A stretch of 64,000 bases of DNA from Deltaproteobacteria bacterium (GCA_028695735.1 JAQVIJ010000001.1:237081-301080), one strand, 5' to 3'. Positions 42,303 through 52,164 are shown, numbered from the stretch's first letter. Program-made: numbers and translations. The notes: generated by a model not told the origin, from the letters alone.

Positions 42303-43490
42303 ATGACCACCGACAAGGCTCACACAGGATTGCGCAAGGGTTTTTCCACGGGCGCCAGTGCCGCCATCGCGGCCAAGGGGGCTGTCATGCAGCTTTTGGG
42401 GCTTGAATGCAGGCCTCCCATCACCATCAGGTTGCCCGTCGGAAGATTTCTTTCGGTCAGCCCCATTCGCTGGACCAAAGAAGACGAAAGAGGGGTCTGC
42501 GTGGTGATAAAAGACGGCGGGGATGACCCGGATGTCACACACCTGGCCGAGATAGGCGCATCGGCCTGGTGGGAACCGCTTCAGGCCATAAAGGGCGAGG
42601 GATTTTATGAGGAACTGGGACAAGGGCTGCTCATGAACCTGCGGGGTGGCATGGGTGTGGGCACAGTGACTAAGCCCGGGCTTCCTGTGGCCATTGGTCT
42701 TCCTGCCATAAATCCTGTGCCCAGGCGCATGATCTGCGAGGCGGTCTCCTCTGTGCTCACGGCTCTTCAATCAAAAACGGCCGTTTATTCTGAGGCTGCT
42801 CAGCTGGTAGTGGAGATCTTCGTGCCCAAGGGTGCAGAGTTGGCCAAAGAGACCCTAAACCCGAGGCTCGGCATTCTGGGCGGCATCTCCATTCTTGGCA
42901 CCACAGGCATCGTCAAACCCTTTTCACACGGTGCCTACAGGGCTACCATCGCATCCGCCTTAAAGGTTGCCAAGGCCTGTGGCGTGAGACATGTGGTGCT
43001 CTGCACAGGCACCACCAGCGAGACATTTGCACAAAAACACTATGACCTACCGGAAGAGGCCTTTGTCCAGATGGCGGATTATGTGAAATTCAGCCTGGAA
43101 TTCGCCGCTCATTTGGGCTTTGAGCGCATCAGCACCGTGTGCTTCATAGGCAAGGCGCTGAAGATGGCCCAAGGCATGGGCCAGACACACGCATCCCAGG
43201 GTGCTGTGGACATGGAGTTTCTGGCAAAATTGGCCCATGAAATCACAGGAAATGGCTCACCTGTCTGCGTGCCCCGCACAGGCAGCTTGGCGAAGGAACT
43301 CCGACATGCCAACACTGCAAGACATGCCCTGGAGATCCTCAGACGTTCTACCTCATGCAGCGATGTAATAAATGAAATCGGACGACGCATGACAGCGTCG
43401 CTGAAGGCATGGCTGCCTTCTGATATTAAAGTTGTTTTAGAGACCTTGATTTTGGATTTCGATGGCCAAATACTCTTTCAAGGGCTGTAA
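42303..43490 (+). CDS. cbiD: Cobalt-precorrin-5B C1-methyltransferase CbiD
   Basis: 395 residues, slightly longer than usual (about 360-380). Methylates C1 in the anaerobic cobalamin pathway. The N-terminus TGLRKGFSTGASAAIAAKGA is the CbiD signature; later GGMGVGTVTKPGLPVAIGLP, NPRLGILGGISILGTTGIV and the terminal ANTARHALEIL are diagnostic. Around residues 320-328 the sequence SPVCVPRTGS is encoded by a copy of the other dispersed repeat (43260-43285) and appears to be a foreign insert in a variable loop. The start lacks an obvious Shine-Dalgarno sequence. Convergent with holA. Confidence 0.94.
   Translation: MTTDKAHTGLRKGFSTGASAAIAAKGAVMQLLGLECRPPITIRLPVGRFLSVSPIRWTKEDERGVCVVIKDGGDDPDVTHLAEIGASAWWEPLQAIKGEGFYEELGQGLLMNLRGGMGVGTVTKPGLPVAIGLPAINPVPRRMICEAVSSVLTALQSKTAVYSEAAQLVVEIFVPKGAELAKETLNPRLGILGGISILGTTGIVKPFSHGAYRATIASALKVAKACGVRHVVLCTGTTSETFAQKHYDLPEEAFVQMADYVKFSLEFAAHLGFERISTVCFIGKALKMAQGMGQTHASQGAVDMEFLAKLAHEITGNGSPVCVPRTGSLAKELRHANTARHALEILRRSTSCSDVINEIGRRMTASLKAWLPSDIKVVLETLILDFDGQILFQGL
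43260..43285 (+). repeat. Dispersed palindromic repeat core embedded in frame inside cbiD
   Basis: CCTGTCTGCGTG, CCC and CGCACAGGCAG match the repeat core at 21570, 24200 and 48550 with AAC replaced by CCC in the loop. It encodes PVCVPRTG without breaking the frame. Confidence 0.8.
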
Positions 43491-43496
43491 CTTCTT

Positions 43497-44651
43497 TCAA
43501 TGCCCCTTCCCCATGCCCAGCAACACCAGTCGTTCCAGGGGGATTTCAGGTTTTGTGCTCCATTCACCCTTGATGGCCAGATCCGCCTCTAAAAGTTCCG
43601 GTAGAATGGAGAGCAATCTATTGCGGTCGTAGCGAAAGGCATGGAGGTATGCCTTATAAAGCCCGTAGGGAGGGACCTTTTGAAGAAATTCCAGTGGGTT
43701 GTCCTGAAAAAAGGCCTTGAACCCGGGCAAGACCTGTCTTTCAAAGGCATCGAATCGCAGGTTGCCGGAGGCGGTACCATGCGGAAGGCTCGCAATGAAT
43801 TCACTCATCACCAGCATCTGATTAAAGAAATTGACAAGGCCGTGCAGCAGGAGAATGGCGGATTGCCCCTGTTCCAGCAGGGCGTGAAGGCTCTTAAGCG
43901 CAGTTCCTGCATCGCCCATGGCCATGGCCTCGGTGAGCTGATAGACCTGCTCCATTCTGTGCCTGACCACCACATTTTCAACATCATTCGCGGTGATGAG
44001 CTCCCTTTGGTTCGCCGTTGAGATGAGTTTGTCCAATTCCTTGGTGGCTGCAATGAGGTCTTCCGTGCCAATCGCCTCCAAAAGGGACTGCATGGCCTGT
44101 TTGTCCATACGTTTGCCATGTCCTGCCAGGTAGCTGGAGATAAAATCCTGCATACCTTGCAGCCCCTTTTCCACCGTACCCAAGAATAGAACAGGGCCTA
44201 ACCCACTGAATCCTTTGTAAAACTTAGACCTGCGGTCTAATTCAGTGGTCTCGATTAAAAGCACCATGGATGCTGAATTTAGCCGTTTTATGACGGAAAG
44301 AAGCCCTTCCTGCAGGTTTTTTTCATCGCTTTTTGGAGTGTTATGGAATGCCTGCCTCCTGGTGCTCAAAAAAGGCGGGTCTTTCAGGTGCACGACCTTT
44401 CTGCCGCCGAAGAGGGGCATGGTTTGGAGCAATTCCAAAAGAAGGGCCTGCGAATAGTGTTCAGAATCCAGGACCTCCAAGTTGGTATGCATCTCCTCCT
44501 CTGTGAGCAGGTGTTGCAGGAGTGTCTGCACCACTGGGGCTGTGAATGTCCTTTCACCCGCCAGCACATAGAGGCTGTAAAACCTGCCCTGTTGAAGGGA
44601 TGCCACAAGTGACTGTTGGGTTGAGGGTATGGCTGTGTGAGTATCAGGCAT
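43497..44651 (-). CDS. holA: DNA polymerase III subunit delta
   Basis: 384 residues, somewhat longer than the usual 340. Opens the beta clamp within the clamp loader. Recognisable features are the N-terminal FYSLYVLAGERTFTAPVVQT, the segment LLLELLQTMPLFGGRKVVHL, domain II with GKRMDKQAMQSLLEAIGTED, and VYQLTEAMAMGDAGTALKSL followed by LLEQGQSAILLLHGLVNFFN. The AAA fold lacks a functional P-loop, as expected. It is convergent with cbiD (6-bp gap) and divergent from recA. Confidence 0.92.
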   Translation of the reverse strand: MPDTHTAIPSTQQSLVASLQQGRFYSLYVLAGERTFTAPVVQTLLQHLLTEEEMHTNLEVLDSEHYSQALLLELLQTMPLFGGRKVVHLKDPPFLSTRRQAFHNTPKSDEKNLQEGLLSVIKRLNSASMVLLIETTELDRRSKFYKGFSGLGPVLFLGTVEKGLQGMQDFISSYLAGHGKRMDKQAMQSLLEAIGTEDLIAATKELDKLISTANQRELITANDVENVVVRHRMEQVYQLTEAMAMGDAGTALKSLHALLEQGQSAILLLHGLVNFFNQMLVMSEFIASLPHGTASGNLRFDAFERQVLPGFKAFFQDNPLEFLQKVPPYGLYKAYLHAFRYDRNRLLSILPELLEADLAIKGEWSTKPEIPLERLVLLGMGKGH

Positions 44652-44674
44652 AGTAAATCATCTCAAGAATGTAT

Positions 44675-44703
44675 TTGACGGAATAGGGCTTGAACATTAT
44701 GAT
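44675..44703 (+). promoter_or_regulatory. Sigma70 promoter of recA
   Basis: TTGACG, a 17-nt spacer and TATGAT, placed so that transcription starts near 44710, between the -10 box and the recA ATG at 44744. This rules out the longer track start at 44690. I see no clear LexA box in the region. Confidence 0.7.
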
Positions 44704-44743
44704 TAGCCTATTTATTTCAAAAAGACAATTCAAGGAGTTGAAT

Positions 44744-45790
44744 ATGCCTGAACCAATAGTGAAGGACAAAAAAAAGGCCGTTGAAATAGCCATGGCACAG
44801 ATACAGAAGCAGTTTGGCCAGGGCGCCATCATGAAGCTGGGAGACAAGAGCGGCGTGGAGGATATAGCCGTCATCCCCACCGGCTGCATGGCCATTGATC
44901 TGGCCACCGGCGTTGGGGGGATTCCAAGAGGCCGCATCACAGAGATATACGGACCTGAATCCTCCGGCAAAACCACCCTAGCCCTACATATAATAGCAGA
45001 GGCCCAAAAATTAGGCGGCATAGCCGCATTTGTGGATGCAGAGCACGCCCTGGATGCCATCTATGCCAGAAAATTGGGGGTCAACATAGATGAATTGCTG
45101 GTGTCCCAGCCCGATTACGGGGAACAGGCACTGGAAATTGTGGACTCATTGGTCAGAAGTGGGGCAGTGGATGTCATTGTGCTGGACTCTGTGGCTGCCT
45201 TGGTGCCAAAGGTGGAGATCGAAGGCGATATGGAGGAACAGCAGGTGGGCCTGCAGGCCCGGCTCATGTCCAAGGCATTGAGAAAACTGGCAGGAAATCT
45301 CAATCGCACCAAGACCGCCCTCATCTTTATCAATCAGGTGCGTGTCAAGATCGGGGCCTACGGGCCCAATCCTGAGACCACCACAGGTGGTGTATCCCTG
45401 AAATTCTATGCCACCATGCGCATGGACATTCGGCGCTCCACTCCTCTGAAAGAAGGAATGGATACCATAGGTAACCGCACCAAGGTCAAGATCGTCAAGA
45501 ACAAGATCGCACCGCCTTTCAGGGAGGCTGCCTTCGATATCTACTATGGCGAGGGCATCTCTCGCGAGACATCCACTCTGGACCTGGCCACTGAGCTGAA
45601 TATCATTGACAAAAGCGGGGCCTGGTACTCCTATCAGGGAGAACGGTTAGGCCAGGGCAGGGAAAATGTACGGCAGTACTTCAAGGCCCATCCGGATATC
45701 CTGGCCAAGATAGAACAGCAGATACGGGAGACCTGCAGCACCAAACCAGTAGCCTTTTCCATAGCAGAAAATCTGCCTGAAGAGGAATAA
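44744..45790 (+). CDS. recA: Recombinase RecA
   Basis: 348 residues from the ATG at 44744 (AAGGAG 6 nt upstream). Strand exchange protein and SOS coprotease. Walker A is [20 protein letters not shown], followed by [40 protein letters not shown], and the L2 region [20 protein letters not shown]. Length and sequence are standard. The C-terminus is acidic (LPEEE). It is followed 52 bp later by alaS; in many bacteria recX stands between them, and here it is absent. Confidence 0.99.
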   Translation: MPEPIVKDKKKAVEIAMAQIQKQFGQGAIMKLGDKSGVEDIAVIPTGCMAIDLATGVGGIPRGRITEIYGPESSGKTTLALHIIAEAQKLGGIAAFVDAEHALDAIYARKLGVNIDELLVSQPDYGEQALEIVDSLVRSGAVDVIVLDSVAALVPKVEIEGDMEEQQVGLQARLMSKALRKLAGNLNRTKTALIFINQVRVKIGAYGPNPETTTGGVSLKFYATMRMDIRRSTPLKEGMDTIGNRTKVKIVKNKIAPPFREAAFDIYYGEGISRETSTLDLATELNIIDKSGAWYSYQGERLGQGRENVRQYFKAHPDILAKIEQQIRETCSTKPVAFSIAENLPEEE

Positions 45791-45842
45791 CAAACCAAAG
45801 CGAATAGACATTTGCGTTACAGGAAAGGAAAAAATTGACAGT

Positions 45843-48482
45843 ATGCACTATCTTGCCGGCGCTGAGATAAGAAGGCTCTTTCTCGAATATTTTGCATCCA
45901 AAGGCCATGAGATCGTACCGAGCTCTGCACTTACGCCCATCGACGACCCAACCCTGCTCTTTACCAATGCAGGCATGGTGCAGTTTAAGCGGGTGTTCCA
46001 GGGAGAGGAAAAACGCCCCTATTCCAGGGCCACCTCCTGCCAGAAGTGTGTAAGGGCAGGTGGTAAGCACAATGACCTGGAAAATGTGGGTTATACAGCC
46101 AGGCATCATACCTTTTTTGAGATGCTCGGGAACTTTTCCTTTGGGGACTACTTCAAGAAAGAGGCCATCGCCTTTGCATGGGAGTTCCTCACAGGGGTCA
46201 TAGGCCTGCCCAAAGAAAGGCTCTGGGTGACCGTGTTTAAGGATGATGACGAGGCGGCCAGGCTCTGGCCTGCCATCACCGGCATTTCAGCGGAACGGGT
46301 GGTGCGGCTGGGCGAAAAGGACAACTTCTGGGCCATGGGGGATACGGGTCCCTGCGGTCCGTGCTCCGAGATACTCATAGACCAGGGCGAGGATGTGGGC
46401 TGTAAAAGGCCTGATTGCCGTGTGGGATGCGATTGCGACCGCTTTTTGGAGCTCTGGAACCTGGTCTTTATGCAGTTTTATCGCTCCAAAGAGGGATTTT
46501 TGACCCTTTTACCCAAACAATCCATTGATACGGGCATGGGCCTGGAACGCATTACAGCAGTGGTGCAGGGCAAGCACAGTAATTTCGATACCGACCTGTT
46601 TGCAGCCCCCATTCGAGCCGTTTCTCAGCTGTGCGGCAAGGAATACGGCAAGGACTCCAGGGTGGATGTGGCCATGCGGGTCATAGCCGATCACGCCAGG
46701 ACCACAGCATTTCTGGGCATAGAAGGCATAGTCCCTTCCAATGAAGGCAGAGGCTATGTCCTGCGCCGCATTCTGCGCAGGGCCATTCGTTACGGCAGGG
46801 CGCTGGAATTACAGCAGCCCTTTATGGCCCGAGTGATTCAGGCGGTTATCGAGGACATGGGGCAGGTATATCCTGAACTCGTGCAGGAAAGCGCTGGATT
46901 GGACCAGGTTGTCACCAGAGAAGAGCTCAGGTTCGGGGAAACCCTGGATTTCGGGCTCAATCTGCTTCAGGACCGCCTGGAGGACTTCAGAAAACATGGC
47001 ATCATTCCTGGAGAATTTGCCTTTAAACTCTATGACACCTACGGTTTCCCCATAGATATACTGCAGGATGTGGCCAAGGAAGAGGGCCTGGCCCTGGATT
47101 CAACCGGGTTTGAAAAGGCCATGCAGGAACAGAGGGAGCGTTCCAAAAAGGAACAAAAATTCACAGCCGTGACGGGCCAAACCCCTTCCATGCAGTTCCT
47201 GAAGGATATGCCGGCCACGGTCTTTCTGGGCTATGACTATCTGAACATCGAATCCCAGATCATAGCCATGATGGATCAGAATGGACAACGCATCGACAGG
47301 CTGAATGCAGGCGATAAGGGTATTATTGTCACGGTCGCAACACCGTTTTATGCGGAATCAGGCGGCCAGCAAGGCGACACAGGCATTATCTCCCACAGGA
47401 ACGACAAGGCATCCGTAACCGATACCACTCGCATATACAACCACACCCTGCACCATGTACTGGTTATCGAAGGAAGCCTGCACTTGAACGAGATGGTCTG
47501 GCTCATTGTAAATGAATCGGAACGCCAGGACACAGCGCGAAACCACACATCCACGCATCTGTTGCATGAGGCGCTTCGGAATATATTGGGTCCCCATGTG
47601 AAACAGGCCGGCTCTCTGGTATCACCTGCAAGACTGCGCTTTGATTTCAATCACTTTTCCCAGCTCTCAGCAAAAGAACTACGCGGAATCGAAGAAAGGG
47701 TCAATGCCTCGATTCGAAGGAATCTGGATGTGCAAACAAGCATCGTCCCCTACAAGGATGCCATACAACAGGGTGCAACCGCCCTTTTCGGTGAAAAATA
47801 TGGGGAAATGGTACGGATAGTCCAGGCAGGCGATATCAGCAAGGAGCTCTGCGGCGGCACCCATGTGAAACGTACCGGAGACATTGGTCTCTTCAAGATC
47901 ACGGCGGAATCCAGTGTGGCATCCGGTGTCAGACGCATAGAGGCCGTCACAGGCAGTCATGCCCTGGAGTGGTTACACTCCCTGGAGGATGTCCTGCACA
48001 AGGCCGCTGCCGCTCTCAAGGCGCCTGTCGCTGAGGTGCCTGACCGCATCGAAAGGCTGAAGGATCGCATGCGGGAATTGGAAAAGAGGCAGGCTGCATC
48101 TGCCGGCAAGGAAGTCGGGCATGAGATTGAAAACGCCCTTCAGAATATGCCCAGAATCAACGGAATAAACCTGCTGGCAGTGGAGGTGCAGGGAGCAGAT
48201 CCCAAACTGCTGCGCGAGTTAGTGGACAGATACAGGGAAAGAATCGGAACAGGCGTGGCTGTGCTGGGGGCCAGGGCCGAAGACAAGGCCTTTTTGACCG
48301 TCTTTGTGAGCAAGGACCTGGTGAATCGCCTGAAGGCCGGCGACATCATTCGTGACCTGGCTGCGGTGATCGGCGGCAAAGGTGGAGGCAGGCCTGATAT
48401 GGCCCAGGCCGGAGGGCCGCTCAAAGACAAGTTGCCGGAGGCATTGGACAAGCTGGAAGCTATTTTGAGAGAATTGATATAG
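45843..48482 (+). CDS. alaS: Alanyl-tRNA synthetase
   Basis: 879 residues, standard length. Charges tRNA-Ala and edits mischarged Ser/Gly. Motif 1 region IRRLFLEYFASKGHEIVPSS, then PTLLFTNAGMVQFKRVFQGE and GYTARHHTFFEMLGNFSFGD are typical. The editing domain has the HTSTHLLHEAL Zn motif and the CGGTHVKRTGDIGLFKI motif. The C-terminal domain ends with GGKGGGRPDMAQAGG. AGGAAAGGA lies about 14 nt before the ATG. A repeat element starts 9 bp after the stop. Confidence 0.99.
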   Translation: MHYLAGAEIRRLFLEYFASKGHEIVPSSALTPIDDPTLLFTNAGMVQFKRVFQGEEKRPYSRATSCQKCVRAGGKHNDLENVGYTARHHTFFEMLGNFSFGDYFKKEAIAFAWEFLTGVIGLPKERLWVTVFKDDDEAARLWPAITGISAERVVRLGEKDNFWAMGDTGPCGPCSEILIDQGEDVGCKRPDCRVGCDCDRFLELWNLVFMQFYRSKEGFLTLLPKQSIDTGMGLERITAVVQGKHSNFDTDLFAAPIRAVSQLCGKEYGKDSRVDVAMRVIADHARTTAFLGIEGIVPSNEGRGYVLRRILRRAIRYGRALELQQPFMARVIQAVIEDMGQVYPELVQESAGLDQVVTREELRFGETLDFGLNLLQDRLEDFRKHGIIPGEFAFKLYDTYGFPIDILQDVAKEEGLALDSTGFEKAMQEQRERSKKEQKFTAVTGQTPSMQFLKDMPATVFLGYDYLNIESQIIAMMDQNGQRIDRLNAGDKGIIVTVATPFYAESGGQQGDTGIISHRNDKASVTDTTRIYNHTLHHVLVIEGSLHLNEMVWLIVNESERQDTARNHTSTHLLHEALRNILGPHVKQAGSLVSPARLRFDFNHFSQLSAKELRGIEERVNASIRRNLDVQTSIVPYKDAIQQGATALFGEKYGEMVRIVQAGDISKELCGGTHVKRTGDIGLFKITAESSVASGVRRIEAVTGSHALEWLHSLEDVLHKAAAALKAPVAEVPDRIERLKDRMRELEKRQAASAGKEVGHEIENALQNMPRINGINLLAVEVQGADPKLLRELVDRYRERIGTGVAVLGARAEDKAFLTVFVSKDLVNRLKAGDIIRDLAAVIGGKGGGRPDMAQAGGPLKDKLPEALDKLEAILRELI

Positions 48483-48490
48483 GGGAACCT

Positions 48491-48636
48491 TAAAAAATTG
48501 CCCTTTCACCCGATAACCGCGTTGCTCGTCGGCGAAAAATGCTCACATACCTGTCTGCGTGCAACGCACAGGCAGGCAGCTCCGCTTTTTCGCCTTTCAG
48601 CGCGCCTTGTTCTCGAACGAAAATTCTAATTTTTCA
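48491..48636. repeat. Long imperfect-palindrome element, copy 2
   Basis: About 146 bp homologous to 24131-24294: AAAAATTGCCCTTTC, TTGCTCGTCGGCGAAAAATG, the CCTGTCTGCGTG/CGCACAGGCAGG core (48550-48576), CTCCGCTTTTTCGCCTTTCA, and GAACGAAAATTCTAATTTTTC. The core is not duplicated here, and the GGGGTATG part is missing. It lies between the convergent alaS and TetR genes, and may help terminate both. The remaining 150 bases up to the TetR stop hold no convincing gene. Confidence 0.8.
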
Positions 48637-48788
48637 AGGCTCCCGCAGGAAAGCCGGCGCACGGCATTCAGGCTGAAACAGACCAGCGCCCCGATATCCC
48701 GAATATCATAATGGCCAAAAATAATGGTTGTAGCACAAACCAGGCCCGTTCCGGCCCACCCCAGAGGGGCACTCACCATGTGCCTGAT

Positions 48789-49448
48789 TCATACTGTGAC
48801 TACATCGGAAAAGAGTTTGGGAGAGACACTGGAATCATCATTCAGGGCAGATGTCCGGCCGGGCACCTGTCTGGCAATGCCCTGTAAAAAAAAATCGCTG
48901 ATCTGTCTCGCAGCGAGATTCACCGTATATTTCTTTTTACTGGACAACAGCCAGAAACGTGACATTTCATCCAATGCCCCGAAAAAGGCACGCTTGAAGA
49001 TGCCTGGCATCACATCCTGGCGAAAGACCCCGGCAGCCTGCCCCTGTCTCACTATTTGAGATATGATATTTAGATATTCAGCAAATTTCTTGTTTCGATA
49101 CTCCTTGATAAATTTACTGCTCTGGCGCAGCTCCACCTGAATGATCTCCGCCAGGTCCTGATTCTCTTCAACAATGTTCAGATGTATCAAGGCAAATTTA
49201 TACAGTTTTTCGGCAGGATCCTCCACATTGGCCAGTTCCTGCTTGACCTTTGCTATGATCTTTCCTATCTCTTCCTCAAAAATTGTTATCAATATGTCGT
49301 ATTTATTGTTGAAATAGAGATAAATGGTGCCGTCCGCCACATTCGCTTCCTGAGCGATCTCGGAAATGCGCGCGTTATAAAAACCTTTTTGGGCGAACAC
49401 CTTTATTGATGCCTGCAGTATTTTTGAATGTTTATCGGCTATTTTCAT
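48789..49448 (-). CDS. TetR/AcrR-family transcriptional regulator (FadR/YsiA-like)
   Basis: 219 residues. The N-terminal HTH is standard for TetR (KILQASIKVFAQKGFYNARI, SEIAQEANVADGTIYLYFNN, KYDIL). The C-terminal ligand domain resembles the fatty-acyl-CoA-responsive FadR/YsiA group (EENQDLAEIIQVELRQSSKF). A near-perfect 24-bp palindrome with TGAAT/ATTCA half-sites, the type bound by that group, lies 29 bp upstream, so autoregulation is likely. No fatty-acid genes are adjacent; targets elsewhere are inferred. Confidence 0.92.
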   Translation of the reverse strand: MKIADKHSKILQASIKVFAQKGFYNARISEIAQEANVADGTIYLYFNNKYDILITIFEEEIGKIIAKVKQELANVEDPAEKLYKFALIHLNIVEENQDLAEIIQVELRQSSKFIKEYRNKKFAEYLNIISQIVRQGQAAGVFRQDVMPGIFKRAFFGALDEMSRFWLLSSKKKYTVNLAARQISDFFLQGIARQVPGRTSALNDDSSVSPKLFSDVVTV

Positions 49449-49476
49449 AAGCTAACTCATCACGTACCAAAACGAA

Positions 49477-49500
49477 ATTACTGAATATGCATTCAGTAAT
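49477..49500. promoter_or_regulatory. Palindromic operator upstream of the TetR gene
   Basis: ATTACTGAAT-ATGC-ATTCAGTAAT: two perfect 10-bp arms around 4 nt. The inner TGAAT-N4-ATTCA matches the shape of FadR/PsrA-type operators. It lies just upstream of the TetR gene start. Confidence 0.75.
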
Positions 49501-49633
49501 TGCAAGGATAGCGTCATTTGGCAGGACATGCAAGTGGAAAAACGCACAAAAACTTGAGAATAAAAAACTATTGAGAACTTACATCCCGCGAAAAGGAGAC
49601 GTTCCGGTGACGAGGGCTGTTTCGGGCACTCAC

Positions 49634-51142
49634 TCAAGGGGCTTCCGCTAAATGGAAACCTCTGCCGTACAGCACCCGATAACGCCTTGTCTGTTGTCCC
49701 AAAGATATCTCTATATCAGGCAATTCCAAAATCTCATCAAAGGATTGCGCCATGCCCGAAGGGACAGGGTCCTTGCGCTCAAGGACGATGAGGGCGCTAT
49801 GGCCTTTTTTGTCTGCAAATTGAGGCCAGAGGTCGTACTGATTTCTGATTCTGCCGGGTTCTGGCCAGCAGAGCACCTGAGGCTGGCCAGGCAGATAGAA
49901 GGCAAGGACGCTGACGACCTGCCTTCTGTTCGACAGCAGGAAAGGAGGCTCTCCCTGTATTGAAGTCAATCTTGCATGCACCTCCATAGCCAGGTCTTCC
50001 CAGCCCTTGAGACGGGCCGTCATATCCCATTTGCCGCCTGAATATGCACTGGCTGATAACAAAAAAGGCACTGCATGTATAATTACGGCAAGCACAAGCC
50101 CAACGGCCACAGACGGTCTGAACCATGAGATGAGACGGTCTGAGACTCCGGCACTCACCCTATCCCACTCACCTGCGAGCAACAGAAAAAAGGTCAAGCA
50201 AAACGGGGCAGGCCAATTGGCGTTTACATCCTGCCGCAATGCAAGCAGCATGGTCAAAAAAAACGGAAGCGGGCCAAAGAAAAAAAGATAGTGCTCCTCT
50301 ACCCGCAGCCTGTTCCATGCCACGGCCATTCTGCCTGCGGTGAAAATGGCCAAAATCCCTGTAGCCGGCGACATGATGACTATTTGTGTCCCAAGCAGGC
50401 CAAGCAGACCCAAAATGTCGAACACACGGGGTTGCTTCAGGCCTTCAAAATGATGCGCCGTGTGCTGAAAGGTAATCCATTCATGATGGTAATTCCACCA
50501 CAATGTGGGCAGAATCATCACAAAGGCGATTCCGGCTGCCAGATACGGCATGGGCGTCAGAAGAAGCCGTCGATACCGGCTGAACACCATAAAAAGAAAG
50601 GCGCACACACCAAAGGCCACCATGGTCTGCTTGCTGAGCAGACCAAGCCCCACTACAACGCCTGTCAAAAGCCACCAGGCACAACCAGATGATTGTAATG
50701 CCCTCCAGAATACATAAAGACCTATACTCCAGAAGCAGATGAGGGGCGCATCTATGGTCATGATAAATGACATGGCCACCGCACCCGGAGCGAGAGTGGC
50801 AGACAGCAGCGCCCACCTGGCCGCGCGTTCGGAATAAAATTCCCTTGCCAGTTTATAGACAAACCAAAGACCTGTGACACTCAAGAGGGCGGCAGGCAAT
50901 CTCACGCCTGTTTCATTATTCCCGAACAACTTCGTGAAAAGCGCCATGAGCCATGCCACCATGGGAGGCTTGCTGTAATAACCCCACGCCAGATGCCGGG
51001 ACCAATCCCAGTAATACGCCTCATCCGGCGACAACTCAAGGGCCGAAAACACAATAAAAAGGACTTTAAAGGCCAGCAGGCACAGCAAAAAAACCAATAC
51101 CGGCCATTGACGGCCCTGTTCAGACAGTATGTCATGGGTCAT
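49634..51142 (-). CDS. Glycosyltransferase family 39/83 (ArnT/PMT-like) membrane protein
   Basis: About 502 residues from the ATG at 51142 (GAGGAGAAAGAT before it). Around ten membrane segments. The first periplasmic loop has LSPDEAYYWDWSRHLAWGYY and SKPPMVAWLMALFTKLFGN, the acidic motif and pattern of PMT_2/ArnT-type enzymes, which transfer a sugar from a polyprenyl phosphate to lipid A or protein in the periplasm. With the GT2 and flippase-like genes upstream it forms a plausible three-step pathway: charge the lipid carrier, flip it, transfer the sugar. The acceptor is unknown. Confidence 0.88.
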   Translation of the reverse strand: MTHDILSEQGRQWPVLVFLLCLLAFKVLFIVFSALELSPDEAYYWDWSRHLAWGYYSKPPMVAWLMALFTKLFGNNETGVRLPAALLSVTGLWFVYKLAREFYSERAARWALLSATLAPGAVAMSFIMTIDAPLICFWSIGLYVFWRALQSSGCAWWLLTGVVVGLGLLSKQTMVAFGVCAFLFMVFSRYRRLLLTPMPYLAAGIAFVMILPTLWWNYHHEWITFQHTAHHFEGLKQPRVFDILGLLGLLGTQIVIMSPATGILAIFTAGRMAVAWNRLRVEEHYLFFFGPLPFFLTMLLALRQDVNANWPAPFCLTFFLLLAGEWDRVSAGVSDRLISWFRPSVAVGLVLAVIIHAVPFLLSASAYSGGKWDMTARLKGWEDLAMEVHARLTSIQGEPPFLLSNRRQVVSVLAFYLPGQPQVLCWPEPGRIRNQYDLWPQFADKKGHSALIVLERKDPVPSGMAQSFDEILELPDIEISLGQQTRRYRVLYGRGFHLAEAP

Positions 51143-51221
51143 ATCTTTCTCCTCGATCACACGGACTGAATGACACAATCCCGCTGCCGTTCTGCGAAAA
51201 AATCAGCCGGACGCACTGATC

Positions 51222-52151
51222 TCAATGGTCTTTCCATGCAACTACATAAAAAAAACCACCAAACAGGCTGCATACACACTGAACACCAAACAAAAACAAT
51301 CCAAGCGTCAAGGCCTGTTCCTGGGGGATACCCCACACAGCCAGGAGATATACCAGCCCCCCCTCCCTGAGTCCAAGACCGTTCAGACTTACAGGCAACA
51401 GGGACAACAGGGTCACCAGGCTGAGAGACACTGCAACCTGACTGAAGGTCAAGGGCATTTGTATGGCCGAAACGAATACAAAGCCTATCAGAAAGCCCAA
51501 CATCTGAATCAGCAATGAGATAAAAAGGCACCAAAACCAGGCTTGTCTGGATGTATAGAGCAACAAGAGCGGGGAAAAATATTCCGTAAGACCAGGCCAA
51601 CGTTTTGATAGGTGGCTGGACAACAACGGGAAACTCATCATCCCGAGCATCAGAAAACCCACGGAGGACCACAGAAAAAAACTCAACGGGACCGAAAGCC
51701 CCACAACAGGCATCAGGCTGAAAAAGGCGGCCAGCAGCAACATGGCAAACAGACCTATACCGCGATCCAGCAACACACTCAGAATGCCGCGCACATCCCT
51801 GAAACGCCTGGCCAGCATCAGGACACGCACGGCATCTCCGCCCACACTACTCGGCAAAAAAAGATTGGCAAACATGCCCGTAAAATACATGGTCAAGAAA
51901 TGTAAGAAGCCTCCGGAAAAGCCCATAACATGGGCCAGATAACGCCAGCGCTGGGTGCTCAATATCTGGGCCATAAGATACATGAAAATCCCTTCGAGCC
52001 AGACTGTCCAATGCACGCTGCTTAAGAGCTTTCTGATGGTGGAGATATCGGCGCGATACAAAAAAAACACCAGAATACAAAGACTTATACACGCCCTTAA
52101 AAGGAATTTTAAGGTCTTTGATGACCTTGCGGTCTGTTTTTCCAATGTCAT
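51222..52151 (-). CDS. UPF0104/LPG-synthase-TM family flippase-like protein
   Basis: 309 residues with about eight membrane segments. Family signatures are MAQILSTQRWRYLAHVMGFS, FTGMFANLFLPSSVGGDAVR and SLLPVSLNGLGLREGGLVYL. Relatives include AglD-like and MprF transmembrane domains, thought to move lipid-linked intermediates across the membrane. It lies between the GT2 gene (13 bp) and the GT39 gene (79 bp), so all three are probably one operon. Flipping of the glycosylated carrier is inferred. Confidence 0.88.
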   Translation of the reverse strand: MTLEKQTARSSKTLKFLLRACISLCILVFFLYRADISTIRKLLSSVHWTVWLEGIFMYLMAQILSTQRWRYLAHVMGFSGGFLHFLTMYFTGMFANLFLPSSVGGDAVRVLMLARRFRDVRGILSVLLDRGIGLFAMLLLAAFFSLMPVVGLSVPLSFFLWSSVGFLMLGMMSFPLLSSHLSKRWPGLTEYFSPLLLLYTSRQAWFWCLFISLLIQMLGFLIGFVFVSAIQMPLTFSQVAVSLSLVTLLSLLPVSLNGLGLREGGLVYLLAVWGIPQEQALTLGLFLFGVQCVCSLFGGFFYVVAWKDH

Positions 52152-52164
52152 TTAATGGATACAA

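Noticed and set aside
42056-42316. Short ORFs on both strands between cbiL and cbiD
   Set aside because: They are translations of the dispersed repeats.
48597-48779. 60-aa minus-strand ORF after the TetR gene
   Set aside because: In the same frame as the TetR gene after its stop, without a ribosome site; its end is a reading of the repeat element. May be a remnant, but not supportable.
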